Of a stretch of DNA of 64,000 bases, positions 46,139 to 54,029 are shown one piece after another. The notes beneath the pieces were generated by a model, which was given only the letters and a program-made list of their open reading frames with translations, had not been told where the DNA came from and did not search any database. This stretch comes from a halophilic archaeon SHRA6 (lineage in GTDB: Archaea; Halobacteriota; Halobacteria; Halobacteriales; Haloferacaceae), in NCBI GenBank assembly GCA_005239175.1, contig ML241294.1, positions 631,275-695,274 on the forward strand, written 5' to 3'. The stretch's first letter is position 1; each line of letters begins with the position of its first letter. Both the position numbers and the translations under genes were made by a program.

Positions 46139-46200
46139 GTCCCGCCGACGGAATCGAACCGCCGGAGAGTACCAACGCGGGATGGACGTGCTTCGCGCGC
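46139..46200 (-). other. tRNA 3'-end-like remnant
   Basis: On the minus strand the sequence reads a T arm GGCGG-TTCGATT-CCGTC (46147-46163; one G-T pair) followed by a possible acceptor 3' strand GGCGGGA (46140-46146). No matching 5' half (TCCCGCC, D arm) is found upstream, where a coding gene lies. It therefore looks like the 3' portion of a tRNA gene left by integration or excision. The tRNA identity cannot be deduced. Confidence 0.5.
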
Positions 46201-46598
46201 TACTCGTTCTCGTCGATCACCTCCACTCTGACAGTTCTCGTCTCACCCTCGTTTCCGCTTTCGAGAGTGATTTGATCTGCGAGTTCGATCTCTCCATCCC
46301 AAAGGATTAGACGCTTACTATCACTCACGTCGAGATCTGTATTGTCGGTAGCGATGAATCGTCGCGGTGGGATCCGGTCGATTTCGCTACTCATCTCGGA
46401 CTGATTTAGATCAACGGTATCTGTGTGGCCGTCCTTGTAGATTTGAACGCGTTGCTGTGTGGCATCCGCGCGATTCAACTGATAAGCGCCGATGATTTCG
46501 TCGCGGTCAACTCTGATGGTATCTGGCATTGTCATATTGGTTCGGTTTGCGTAGTGTTTTGGATCGATTCTCTGGTCTCGTTTGTTTTGTTGTGTCAT
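46200..46598 (-). CDS. Unknown small acidic protein
   Basis: A 132-residue protein from an ATG at 46598; internal ATGs at 46535 and 46529 (MPDTIRVDRDEIIGAYQL) are plausible alternatives and leave the whole beta-rich core intact. The core has segments VQIYKDGHTDTVDL and TRTVRVEVIDENE. No family is recognised. Its stop codon touches the tRNA-like remnant. Confidence 0.55.
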   Translation of the reverse strand: MTQQNKRDQRIDPKHYANRTNMTMPDTIRVDRDEIIGAYQLNRADATQQRVQIYKDGHTDTVDLNQSEMSSEIDRIPPRRFIATDNTDLDVSDSKRLILWDGEIELADQITLESGNEGETRTVRVEVIDENE

Positions 46599-46852
46599 TG
46601 TTTTTTGATAGGACACAGTCGTCACTCTATACTAGCTGCCTCCGCTTGAGCCGTTGTCTTATCTTGGGATCCGGACCCGTCCCGGTCTTAGAGATGCAGG
46701 ATTAACATCCAAAATTGGTTGTGTGTCCGGTGGTAAGTTTACATTCATTAATAGTACGGCGTTATTTAAATATTTTTGGGCAATTCCGAACTAAATTTGG
46801 GATAAATTCGTTGTTCAAAGAACCCGTTTGCCGTTCTATGTACCGTTTCAGA
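46599..46852. other. Intergenic region with promoter-like AT tract
   Basis: About 250 bp without a gene. The AT tract ttatttaaatatttttggg (about 46763-46781) could be a TATA region reading toward the truncated gene copy at 46902. Nothing else was recognised. Confidence 0.4.
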
Positions 46853-47087
46853 AGTCACTCGTACGAGTGGCGTCCGCGTTCACAACCTACTCACGACTAC
46901 AATGGAAGAGTCAGCAGAGTTCATCGAGGAAATTCTTTTCAGAGTGCCACGCGCCAAGAGCGTGATGATGGAACAGCCAAGGTCTGGTGAACTTCTCGTT
47001 GGGCCATACCTTCGGCTTGTATAGGGCGGAGAGCTGGTGATTTACAGTCAACGCTCGCAAAAGCAAGGCGACTAACTCGAAATCGAG
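46853..47087. repeat. Direct repeat, left copy
   Basis: A 235-bp segment nearly identical to 50189-50424, with roughly one difference per ten bases. It includes the 14-bp palindrome CACTCGTACGAGTG (46856-46869). The two copies flank the TPR gene in direct orientation and represent one gene's 5' region. Confidence 0.92.
46902..47087 (+). pseudogene. Truncated copy of the gene at 50301
   Basis: Starts with ATG (MEESAEFIEEILFRVPRAKS) and matches the right-hand copy as far as LLVGPYLRLV, where it meets a TAG at 47022-47024. Homology continues to about 47087 with a second in-frame stop (taa in gcgactaactcg), then ends. It is a broken duplicate lacking the region equivalent to the rest of the protein. 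Confidence 0.85.
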
Positions 47088-47151
47088 GTATACAACTAAC
47101 TGCTCTTCGGTATAGTTTTGTACCTACTCATTTGTGGCCCGCTGTCTGGTG

Positions 47152-50106
47152 CTATGTATATTCTACCTCTTTTTCACTATAATCTGCAATTCCCTTTCGT
47201 ACTCGGTGTGATCGGCATCGAATAATATATTCTGACTCGATATTTGGTACAGAATCAGAAGATGCTACAATCTCTGGTGGGAAATAGTATATACAATCTG
47301 ACTTAAGGTCTTCACGCGTACGGATTTCAATTCGCTTTTTGATTCCGCGAGTAAACAAATGGATAGTATACGCCCCGTATTCGTTTCTTCCGATTACCTT
47401 GCCTAAAACAGGTATCTCCAATGCTGTTTCACGGTAGATGCTTTCTATATCTGATTTTATCTCCTCAAAATCTTCCTTTGATAAGCGATTAATATTATTA
47501 TGATGAAGATCATTTCGGACATCGACAAGGTCTCCGTCTTTTGAAGCCACAGTCAGGGCTTCATAGTTTACCTGAGACAGAAGTTCACGGACAGTTTCAA
47601 TCCAAGGTAGTTTATCGAATGCCGAGTTATTCAGGAACGTAGCCAATAGACCTAATGCTGGTCCTTCAGATGAATCACTAACTCTAGATTGCCAGTTTTC
47701 ACCGTATTGCAAGTAACCGTAGTATTCGGCGATGAACTGTAGATACTGTTCTAAACTAGCGGTTAACGTATCTCCTTGATCTTTGTAATTCTCCGCTTCA
47801 ATTTTGCTGGCTTCTGCTTTCTCAACCTCATAGTACTGGTCCAAGGTAAATATCGGTACCATCTCTTTCCACCGTTGATCGAGTTGGATATCCGACCATC
47901 CATGGCGTTCTACTACTTGATCCACTTGATCCGGTTTCAACACATCACTTAATGAGAGTTCGATCAACGAGCTTGAGATATCATCCATGCCGTCAAATTT
48001 CTGCAATCGCTGAGCCGCTAAAATATGGATAAATACAGGCCGGTAGTCGTGGCCATAACTAACGTGCAGGTCATTATCGGTTGCTAATGATATCCCATCT
48101 AATTTATCCAATACCTGGCCAATATCGGATTTCGATCCGTTCTCGAACGTCTCTAGTTCATCAAGTAGTAATTCTAAGTACTGAATCTCTTCTCCGACAA
48201 TACCCCAGCTTATTTCAATCTGTGAAAGATTCTGTCTTGCCTGTTCGAAATCCCACTCTAAGATAGTTTGCTTCGATCGGCAGATTGTGGCCCGAGCCTC
48301 GTGGAACTTGCTGAAGCTATTCTCTTCATCGATGTTATTTGCAATAGCTTCGTGATTATTGGCCGCATCTTCGAATTCTCCGTTCTGCTCTGATAGGGCT
48401 GCATCAATAGCACGGCGTCGATTATCAAGGAATTTTGCTTCGTGCTTGTGGCCAATAGCATAGTACTGCGATACTGCTTGGCCGAAGTGCCTAACCGCCT
48501 CTTGGTAATCTTGCAATTGCAAATGATGGTTCCCTTCTGCCTCTAAATACATCGCCCTCAATTGATTTTCTACATCCTCTTTTTCTGCTTCGTTTTCATT
48601 TGATTGATAGTAATCTAACTGCTGTACGATCGGAATCGCTTCTTCGCTCAGACGGTCAGCGGCTTCAGAAAGGCGGTTTCCTTCGTACAACTGTTTCGTA
48701 ACTGATTGATAGTAATTAACAAGCGAATTTGAGAGTCGAGTAAAATGTATATCACCATGACTGATGTGTTCGTCAAGTGATTCAGTGACTGCCAGTCCAA
48801 AATGGTCGGCAGCCTTCTGATATTGTTCAGTCCGGAGAAATCGGAGTCCGCGCAAGTAATTGTAGTAGTGTCGGGATGTTCGAGCAAAGTTGGGTTGATC
48901 TAATTCACGATGGATCGAGATCTGGGCCTTGTTGATAGCTTCTGTTGAAGCGAGTGAATAATCTCTCTCAGAAATTATCGAATCGAAGTATAACTGAGCA
49001 GCTTGGAAAAACTCGCTTCTACGCGAATCTAGTGCTGTCAGTAGTAGACTCTGACTTCGCTGTAATTTTTCCTCGTCACTAGCTTGTTCGGCCTCATCAA
49101 ACAGAGTTTCTATATCTTTTTCTATCGGAGGGGGACCTAAGGCTTCAAGAATGCGTTTCGCACGGATATAGTCCTGTTCAAGAATTGACTTTGCAAATAG
49201 GACATTTTTATCCTCCTCTGTCAATTCTTCTTTCAGATGAATGCTGACATCGAATGTCTGCTCCAATTTCCATAGCAAATCAATTGGGTCAGTACGTTGC
49301 GTATCGTTGTCAAGAAGCTTCTCAAATGCTGTCTTGACTAATTCTTCGGGTTGTAAAGATGGAACTCTAGAGAGAGTTTGGGTTGTATGAGTAAACTGAA
49401 CAATCTCATTCCACGTCCGAAAAGTAAAATCAGCCGAGTCGGTTTGGTTAATTAACTCCTCAGAAAAATGTCGTGTCAAATTTTCTTTGTCAGAATGATG
49501 CTCGTAAGTCTCAATTGATTGCTTGCACAAATCAATCAAGTAAAACACTTCCCAAGCGGGCAACCACCGCGTTACTTCGTTAATGAGTTTACCGATAGCT
49601 TCAGTATCTTGATTCGGGTTTAGTGTGGTACGAACTTCACTCAAAGTTTCATCAAACGTTGGTCCATAATCAGTTTCAACCGGGTCTTCGGCTTCCTGTG
49701 GCACCCGCCGACGGCTTGGTAGTAGATTTTGACTCCACTCAAAAATCCGATATGGCGGACCATACATCTCAAATGTTGCATCAGACAAATCATCATTAGA
49801 GTAGAATACGCTCACATAAAAATTCAAAGCAGTTCCTTCAGAAAAATATAGATCAAGTGGTATCGGAGAGTTTAGTTCTGAATCATTTTCTAATCGAATC
49901 TTCAACGGTGAAATAGCGAGTTTATCAATCGGTTTTATTTCTAACTCAATTGGGGTAAAATCCGGGTTTATATCCACCTCTATTTCCGCTGTCGCCGATC
50001 GTTTCCCTTTGGGCACTTTCTTAAACGTTGAAGCCTCAGCAGGGTTTATCCGTGTGGTAAATTGCAATTCATCCCGCTTGATTTCAATCTGATTTTCAAA
50101 TTCCAT
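47152..50106 (-). CDS. Large TPR-like helical-repeat protein with HEPN-like motif
   Basis: A 984-residue protein. The first 130 residues are beta-rich and acidic. The middle (about 330-720) has TPR-like helix pairs, for example FLRTEQYQKAADHFGLAVTE and LQLQDYQEAVRHFGQAVSQY. Near the C-terminus DVRNDLHHNNINRLSKEDFE gives an R-x4-H motif (Arg864, His869) in a helical setting, as in HEPN ribonucleases. TPR plus HEPN is a frequent design of abortive-infection proteins. The ATG at 50106 (MEFENQIEIKRDEL) is preferred over an upstream reading. Its codon use is AT-rich. It lies in reverse orientation between the two direct repeats. Confidence 0.72.
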   Translation of the reverse strand: MEFENQIEIKRDELQFTTRINPAEASTFKKVPKGKRSATAEIEVDINPDFTPIELEIKPIDKLAISPLKIRLENDSELNSPIPLDLYFSEGTALNFYVSVFYSNDDLSDATFEMYGPPYRIFEWSQNLLPSRRRVPQEAEDPVETDYGPTFDETLSEVRTTLNPNQDTEAIGKLINEVTRWLPAWEVFYLIDLCKQSIETYEHHSDKENLTRHFSEELINQTDSADFTFRTWNEIVQFTHTTQTLSRVPSLQPEELVKTAFEKLLDNDTQRTDPIDLLWKLEQTFDVSIHLKEELTEEDKNVLFAKSILEQDYIRAKRILEALGPPPIEKDIETLFDEAEQASDEEKLQRSQSLLLTALDSRRSEFFQAAQLYFDSIISERDYSLASTEAINKAQISIHRELDQPNFARTSRHYYNYLRGLRFLRTEQYQKAADHFGLAVTESLDEHISHGDIHFTRLSNSLVNYYQSVTKQLYEGNRLSEAADRLSEEAIPIVQQLDYYQSNENEAEKEDVENQLRAMYLEAEGNHHLQLQDYQEAVRHFGQAVSQYYAIGHKHEAKFLDNRRRAIDAALSEQNGEFEDAANNHEAIANNIDEENSFSKFHEARATICRSKQTILEWDFEQARQNLSQIEISWGIVGEEIQYLELLLDELETFENGSKSDIGQVLDKLDGISLATDNDLHVSYGHDYRPVFIHILAAQRLQKFDGMDDISSSLIELSLSDVLKPDQVDQVVERHGWSDIQLDQRWKEMVPIFTLDQYYEVEKAEASKIEAENYKDQGDTLTASLEQYLQFIAEYYGYLQYGENWQSRVSDSSEGPALGLLATFLNNSAFDKLPWIETVRELLSQVNYEALTVASKDGDLVDVRNDLHHNNINRLSKEDFEEIKSDIESIYRETALEIPVLGKVIGRNEYGAYTIHLFTRGIKKRIEIRTREDLKSDCIYYFPPEIVASSDSVPNIESEYIIRCRSHRVRKGIADYSEKEVEYT

Positions 50107-50188
50107 AGCTCCAAGTATTCTGTGTTTATATACTGTGCTTGTTATTGACCCACACGCTAAATAGCCTTTTGGGATCAAATTCGACGGG

Positions 50189-50424
50189 AGTCACTCGTAC
50201 GAGTGGCGACCACGTTCACAACCTACTCACGACTACAAAGGAAGAGTCAGCAGAGGTCATCGAGGAAACTCTTTTCAGAGAGCCACGCGCCAAGAGCGTA
50301 ATGACGGAACAGCCAGAATCTGGTGAACTTCTTGTTGGGTCGTACCTTCGGCTTGTAGAGGGGTGCGAGCTCGTGATGTACAATCAACGCTCGCAAAAGC
50401 AAGGCGACCAACTCGAAATCGATG
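50189..50424. repeat. Direct repeat, right copy
   Basis: Partner of 46853-47087, with the same 14-bp palindrome CACTCGTACGAGTG at 50192-50205. In this copy the ATG used by the left copy is AAG, but the reading frame beyond stays open. Confidence 0.92.
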
Positions 50425-50882
50425 TGATAGGGGTAGACAGCACCGAACAAGGCGAACGAGTCGTCTACACTTGTGAGGTTGTAACTCATATCGACGGCCT
50501 TCACTACTCGGGGACACCCGGAACGGACCGATGGGAAGAGTACGGGAACGCTGACTACCAGTACACGCTTGAACGGTTATGGGAGAAGTTCACTGCTGAT
50601 AGAGAGTACGTCACTGAACTCTTCGACGCCGACGACTATTCTTTCGTCTACCAGTTTTGGTCGCCTGTGGTGCGTGGGAACCGTGATGAAAAGTACCTAC
50701 TGACAGGTCTCTACGACATGGCCAACGAGTTTGAAGACGAAACTGGTGATGAACTCGAACTGAGAATCAACGAGGAATACACCAAACGTATAGAAGCACT
50801 ACGCGAGAAGGCAGGGCGGACCGAGAAGGGCTACGGCGAACTCGGATTCCGGATCCTACAGATACTTGAGCATATGCGATGA
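50301..50882 (+). CDS. Possible PD-(D/E)XK-fold protein, full-length copy
   Basis: A 193-residue protein from the ATG at 50301 (MTEQPESGELLVGSYLRLVE). The strand pair GDQLEIDVIGVD and RVVYTCEVVTHIDGLHYSG resembles a restriction-endonuclease-like core (acidic residue, then E-V-V in place of ExK), so activity is uncertain. The open frame extends further upstream, and the homologous left copy has an ATG there that is AAG here, so the original protein was about 20 residues longer. A helical C-terminus ends in ELGFRILQILEHMR. Confidence 0.6.
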   Translation: MTEQPESGELLVGSYLRLVEGCELVMYNQRSQKQGDQLEIDVIGVDSTEQGERVVYTCEVVTHIDGLHYSGTPGTDRWEEYGNADYQYTLERLWEKFTADREYVTELFDADDYSFVYQFWSPVVRGNRDEKYLLTGLYDMANEFEDETGDELELRINEEYTKRIEALREKAGRTEKGYGELGFRILQILEHMR

Positions 50883-51186
50883 GCGAGTGTGTTTGACCTC
50901 AGAATAGACGGCTTTCGTTGAACTCTTAATCCCCCCAGAAACGCCATACGCGGGAGTCCAATCTGTACAATCTATTCCGTAACAGGGAGAACAACTGAAA
51001 CGGCCTCGATCCGTACAATGTAATAACACGCCTGACAGAGAAGAGCGCGTTTGTGAGTTGGTTCAAATCCTACCTCATTCGGGTATCAAAAGTATACTAT
51101 TCTGGGACAGAGCCATCCACCCTTGGCGTCTGAATAGGTGCCACCATCCGCGGCTGAGTACTTGCAGACGTTCACGAATACCAACA
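50883..51186. other. Intergenic region with element-end-like sequences
   Basis: No gene is seen. GGCTTTCGTTGAAC (50915-50928) loosely resembles the cassette termini, and ctgggacagagcc (about 51102-51114) resembles the reverse complement of an insertion-sequence end; neither forms a convincing pair. A T-arm-like gttggttcaaatcctac (about 51056-51072) has one mismatch and no acceptor stem. Confidence 0.35.
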
Positions 51187-51315
51187 ATGAATGATGAATT
51201 CATCACACGAGCAATAGAGAATGATCGATATCTGAAAGCATTACAGCTGATCAACCGGTTCGAAATGGAGATTGAAGGCGAACTCAAACGAGTAGCTGAC
51301 GAATTCATTAAATAA
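51187..51315 (+). CDS. Small helical protein or N-terminal fragment
   Basis: A 42-residue reading frame (MNDEFITRAIENDRYLKALQ and on to ELKRVADEFIK), entirely helical and charged. It may be a genuine small protein or the remnant of a longer gene. The regular amphipathic pattern makes chance less likely, but no homologous family is recognised. Confidence 0.4.
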   Translation: MNDEFITRAIENDRYLKALQLINRFEMEIEGELKRVADEFIK

Positions 51316-51364
51316 CGGTACACGTTGGCGAACGCTTTTGCGACACTAGGCGGTAGTAAGGAGC

Positions 51365-51658
51365 ATGGCCGAACGGGAGACTCGCCGTATCGCTCACGAC
51401 CTCATGAGTGAACCCCACATCGCGGGACACCGTGTCAGCGTGCGTCAAGTGTACGCACTCGTCGAAGAGCGTGATATCGATCCTGAAACCGTCGCGGATC
51501 GCTACGACTTAGATGTGGCAGATGTCTATCACGCCCTCGCGTACTACCACGACCATCCTCGTGAGATGAGTGGCATTGAAACCGAACGAGAAGACGCGAT
51601 GGAAACGTTTCGGGAATCAATCGACCGACCTGATGGCGTCGAACCGGACACCGCCTGA
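51365..51658 (+). CDS. DUF433 antitoxin-like protein
   Basis: A 97-residue protein with the DUF433 helix-turn-helix pattern: HIAGHRVSVRQVYALVEERD, then IDPETVADRYDLDVADVYHA and LAYYHDHPREM. DUF433 proteins are antitoxins of VapBC-like pairs whose toxin has the Mut7-C/DUF5615 fold. One base separates it from that toxin gene. It remains intact although the toxin is broken. Confidence 0.85.
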   Translation: MAERETRRIAHDLMSEPHIAGHRVSVRQVYALVEERDIDPETVADRYDLDVADVYHALAYYHDHPREMSGIETEREDAMETFRESIDRPDGVEPDTA

Positions 51659-51659
51659 C

Positions 51660-52004
51660 ATGGCGGCGTGGCAGTTCCTTCTCGACGAAAATATTGACCC
51701 GAAAGTAGCGACGTATCTCGAAAAGGAGAAACTGAGTGCTGAGCACGTTCGGGATACGCTCTGACAGGGGGCGGACGACCAAGACGATGTCCTCCCATAC
51801 GCCCGCGAGCATGACCGTATCATTGTCACGAGTGATGTGAAAGATTTCGGCACGCTCCCGAGCGGTACTCACGCTGGTATCGTCTTGCTCTACGACGATA
51901 CGATGCCCGCCTACCGGGTCGCCTCCGCTTTAATACAGATGGTTGATACCTATCCGAGTCAGGACGAATTCACGGGCCGTGAAGAACTCGACGCGTGGGC
52001 CTGA
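51660..52004 (+). pseudogene. DUF5615 (Mut7-C/VapC-like) toxin with nonsense mutation
   Basis: The frame starts MAAWQFLLDENIDPKVATYL and reads EHVRDTL, then TGA at 51762-51764, then QGADDQDDVLPYAREHDRII and VTSDVKDFGTLPSGTHAGIV to a stop at 52004. The family reads DTLGQGADD here, so a single change of a glycine codon (GGA) to TGA is the likely lesion. The acidic residues of the PIN-like site (DEN near the start, TSD later) are otherwise conserved. The pair is therefore antitoxin-only unless the stop is read through. Confidence 0.85.
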
Positions 52005-52010
52005 CTCGAA

Positions 52011-52256
52011 TTGCGTGGGGTGAGCAGTCAATCGGCGATTGATTTTCTGAGTTGCCGCAAGTGTGGATGTACACGAACTCCCGTGATAACCACCCCGATT
52101 GTTCGACCATCGAACGAAAGCAATAGCTTCCATAATTCGTGGGTGGGCAGTCGGTCAAGCGTCCGCGAATGGTTGAAACAATTTGTACAATACTATAACT
52201 TTCAGCGACCGCATCAGGCTCTCAATGGACGAACACCAGTCGAGGCGGTTATCTAG
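52011..52256 (+). pseudogene. Transposase C-terminal remnant
   Basis: The end of a DDE-type transposase: REWLKQFVQYYNFQRPHQAL followed by NGRTPVEAVI and a stop, the classic C-terminus of integrase-core (rve) transposases. The part before it is degenerate and probably frame-shifted (two stops in the neighbouring frame). No intact terminal repeats are evident around it. Confidence 0.72.
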
Positions 52257-52386
52257 ACAGTGCCACCTGACTGATTCTGTGCGTTGCTTGCGTTATTGTT
52301 CTGTTGATACCTCTGAAATGGACCATCTATTTATTCAGCCAACCAGGGAGGGCCTCAATAGATCAATCTAACTAATAATCGATCAC

Positions 52387-52800
52387 CTAATCGTAGTAGC
52401 TCACCCGCTCAACCACATCCGCAAAGGCGACATTCTCACGCACGTCAGTAATCTCAATGGTGACTTGCTCTCCGTGTTCAGTGTCTGGGACAATAATGAC
52501 AAACCCACGTTCGACGCGGGTAATCCCATCGCCTTGTTCACCAATATCCTCAATTTCGACAGTGCGTTCGTCGCCTACCTCAACTGGTGGCTTTGGCGAT
52601 CCTTGGTCACGTTGAGGGTTTCCTTCGCGCTGCTCAGAACCCTCATCTGACGGTGACGGAAAGAGTGCAACACGGTACGTCTCGTCGGATTGCAAGTTAC
52701 CATGTCTAATTTCTTGTATTGGTACTTCAATCACGTAGGAGTCGGCCCGTTTTCGAATAGTAGTGGAAAACAGACAGTGAAGTTGATCAGGGATGTGCAT
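52387..52800 (-). CDS. TRAM-domain protein
   Basis: A 137-residue protein. The C-terminal half is a TRAM domain (VEVGDERTVEIEDIGEQGDG, ITRVERGFVIIVPDTEHGEQ, then VTIEITDVRENVAFADVVER), an RNA-binding beta barrel common in archaeal translation and RNA-chaperone proteins. The N-terminal part IPDQLHCLFSTTIRKRADSY is a family extension seen in haloarchaea. The ATG at 52800 is used; a second ATG at 52827 adds nine residues. Confidence 0.85.
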   Translation of the reverse strand: MHIPDQLHCLFSTTIRKRADSYVIEVPIQEIRHGNLQSDETYRVALFPSPSDEGSEQREGNPQRDQGSPKPPVEVGDERTVEIEDIGEQGDGITRVERGFVIIVPDTEHGEQVTIEITDVRENVAFADVVERVSYYD

Positions 52801-52960
52801 ATGGTAGTTTAAAATTCTCTTGGACAAGATATTATTGATATGTTGTAAGTTACGACAAAATCGAAATGTGATATACTACTATTCGATAAGTCGAATATTC
52901 GTTCCTAGATTCGTCAAGAGCAAGTATTCTCCCATCGAACCGCCCAATTTTCTTAACCTT

Positions 52961-52970
52961 TTTATATAAT
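52961..52970 (+). promoter_or_regulatory. TATA element
   Basis: Tttatataat, about 55 bp before the ATG at 53026, in a region otherwise free of genes. It is the best archaeal TATA candidate for the following gene; a second AT-rich run (aatatatac) is close to the ATG. Confidence 0.45.
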
Positions 52971-53025
52971 TTGTGCACAGATGCCCAGAGGGTTTATACG
53001 TATCTATGAATAACGAATATATACG

Positions 53026-53520
53026 ATGCAACAAAACAGAACCAATGCGATGGAAGAACCTCGCACAGAACTGATTGAAACTATTGTTCTTAGCGTCGAT
53101 GATCTTATAGAGGCACTGCATTTCAAAAACCAGCCTGAAGCCCTTAAAGATCAAACCACTGTTTCGATTAAAATCACCCCGCTTACAACAGTCGCAGAGG
53201 CGTCGGTGGACTACCAGCAAAAAGGAAACTTCTATCCGCCGAAAATGTCAATCCCACCAATTCATCTTGATCCTGCACGGTTCACTGAGGGGCAAGAGAT
53301 GGAATACCCGCTAAGGAATTCGGAGCGAGATAGAGCGAAAAAAGATTTAGATAATCCGTCAGATGAGGAGATTGAAGAGTATATTCAAACAGCATTCGAC
53401 GTATGGGAGGACGATGTTCGGAGGCGATTGGCTGACAAACTACAAGAACCAAGACATGATTCTAAACATGATTGTAAATATTTAGCAGATACGGTCTTGA
53501 TTGAGTGGAAAGACACCTGA
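53026..53520 (+). CDS. Unknown protein
   Basis: A 164-residue charged protein of AT-rich codon use. Segments TELIETIVLSVDDLIEALHF and DNPSDEEIEEYIQTAFDVWE are helical; the middle PKMSIPPIHLDPARFTEGQE is proline-rich. No family is recognised. A downstream ATG at 53050 would give a slightly shorter form. Confidence 0.5.
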   Translation: MQQNRTNAMEEPRTELIETIVLSVDDLIEALHFKNQPEALKDQTTVSIKITPLTTVAEASVDYQQKGNFYPPKMSIPPIHLDPARFTEGQEMEYPLRNSERDRAKKDLDNPSDEEIEEYIQTAFDVWEDDVRRRLADKLQEPRHDSKHDCKYLADTVLIEWKDT

Positions 53521-54029
53521 ATATAGAAAAAGATGTTTTATTATACATAGTGAGACAGTAGTATCTTTCCGAATTTGATAGGATAGGTAGTATAATAAAA
53601 GAAAACGAGTTTAGCCGACAGAATTATTTATTAAATCAGTACGTCATCAACCCACTAAACCTGCCTGCTAATCATTCTATTTTCAGAAGTGGTTCACATC
53701 TCTCCTGTATACTAATCCACCCAAATCTTATTTTGTCGTCGTTTTTTCGGTAGATCATACTATGTCAATTAATTTATATAAAATAAAACTGGGATGAGTG
53801 GTCACCTTCTTCATATATTGTACCACATTCGTGCGTTCTATCTTGCACGGTACTCGTTGACAATATAAAATCACGGCAGTTATTTCATCACATCCGGTCA
53901 GGGCCTATTGATCCAATATCGATCGTGTTTCATCCCAGCTCTCACGGTTTGTGCAATGTCTGTCAAAGAGTTCGTCAATATTGTCTCCTTGATGTTCAAT
54001 TAAAACGCAGAGGATGCCTGCTCACGGGG
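53521..54029. other. AT-rich intergenic region with possible gene remnant
   Basis: About 500 bp without an intact gene. Toward its end, on the minus strand just beyond the Mrr gene stop, a frame reads GILCVLIEHQGDNIDELFDR and HCTNRESWDETRSILDQ to a stop near 53910; it has no start codon and looks like a truncated C-terminus. The remainder is AT-rich with no recognised structure. Confidence 0.4.

Noticed and set aside
51056-51072. T-arm-like gttggttcaaatcctac
   Set aside because: One mismatch in the stem, no acceptor strand and no 5' half; too weak for a tRNA remnant.
50915-51114. A 200-bp MITE bounded by GGCTTTCGTTGAAC and a GGCTCTGTCCC-like end
   Set aside because: The two ends do not match each other well enough and no target duplication is visible.
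52300-52330. gttctgttgatacctc as a cassette end
   Set aside because: Orientation is wrong for the adjacent transposase remnant and no partner end or subterminal motif was found.
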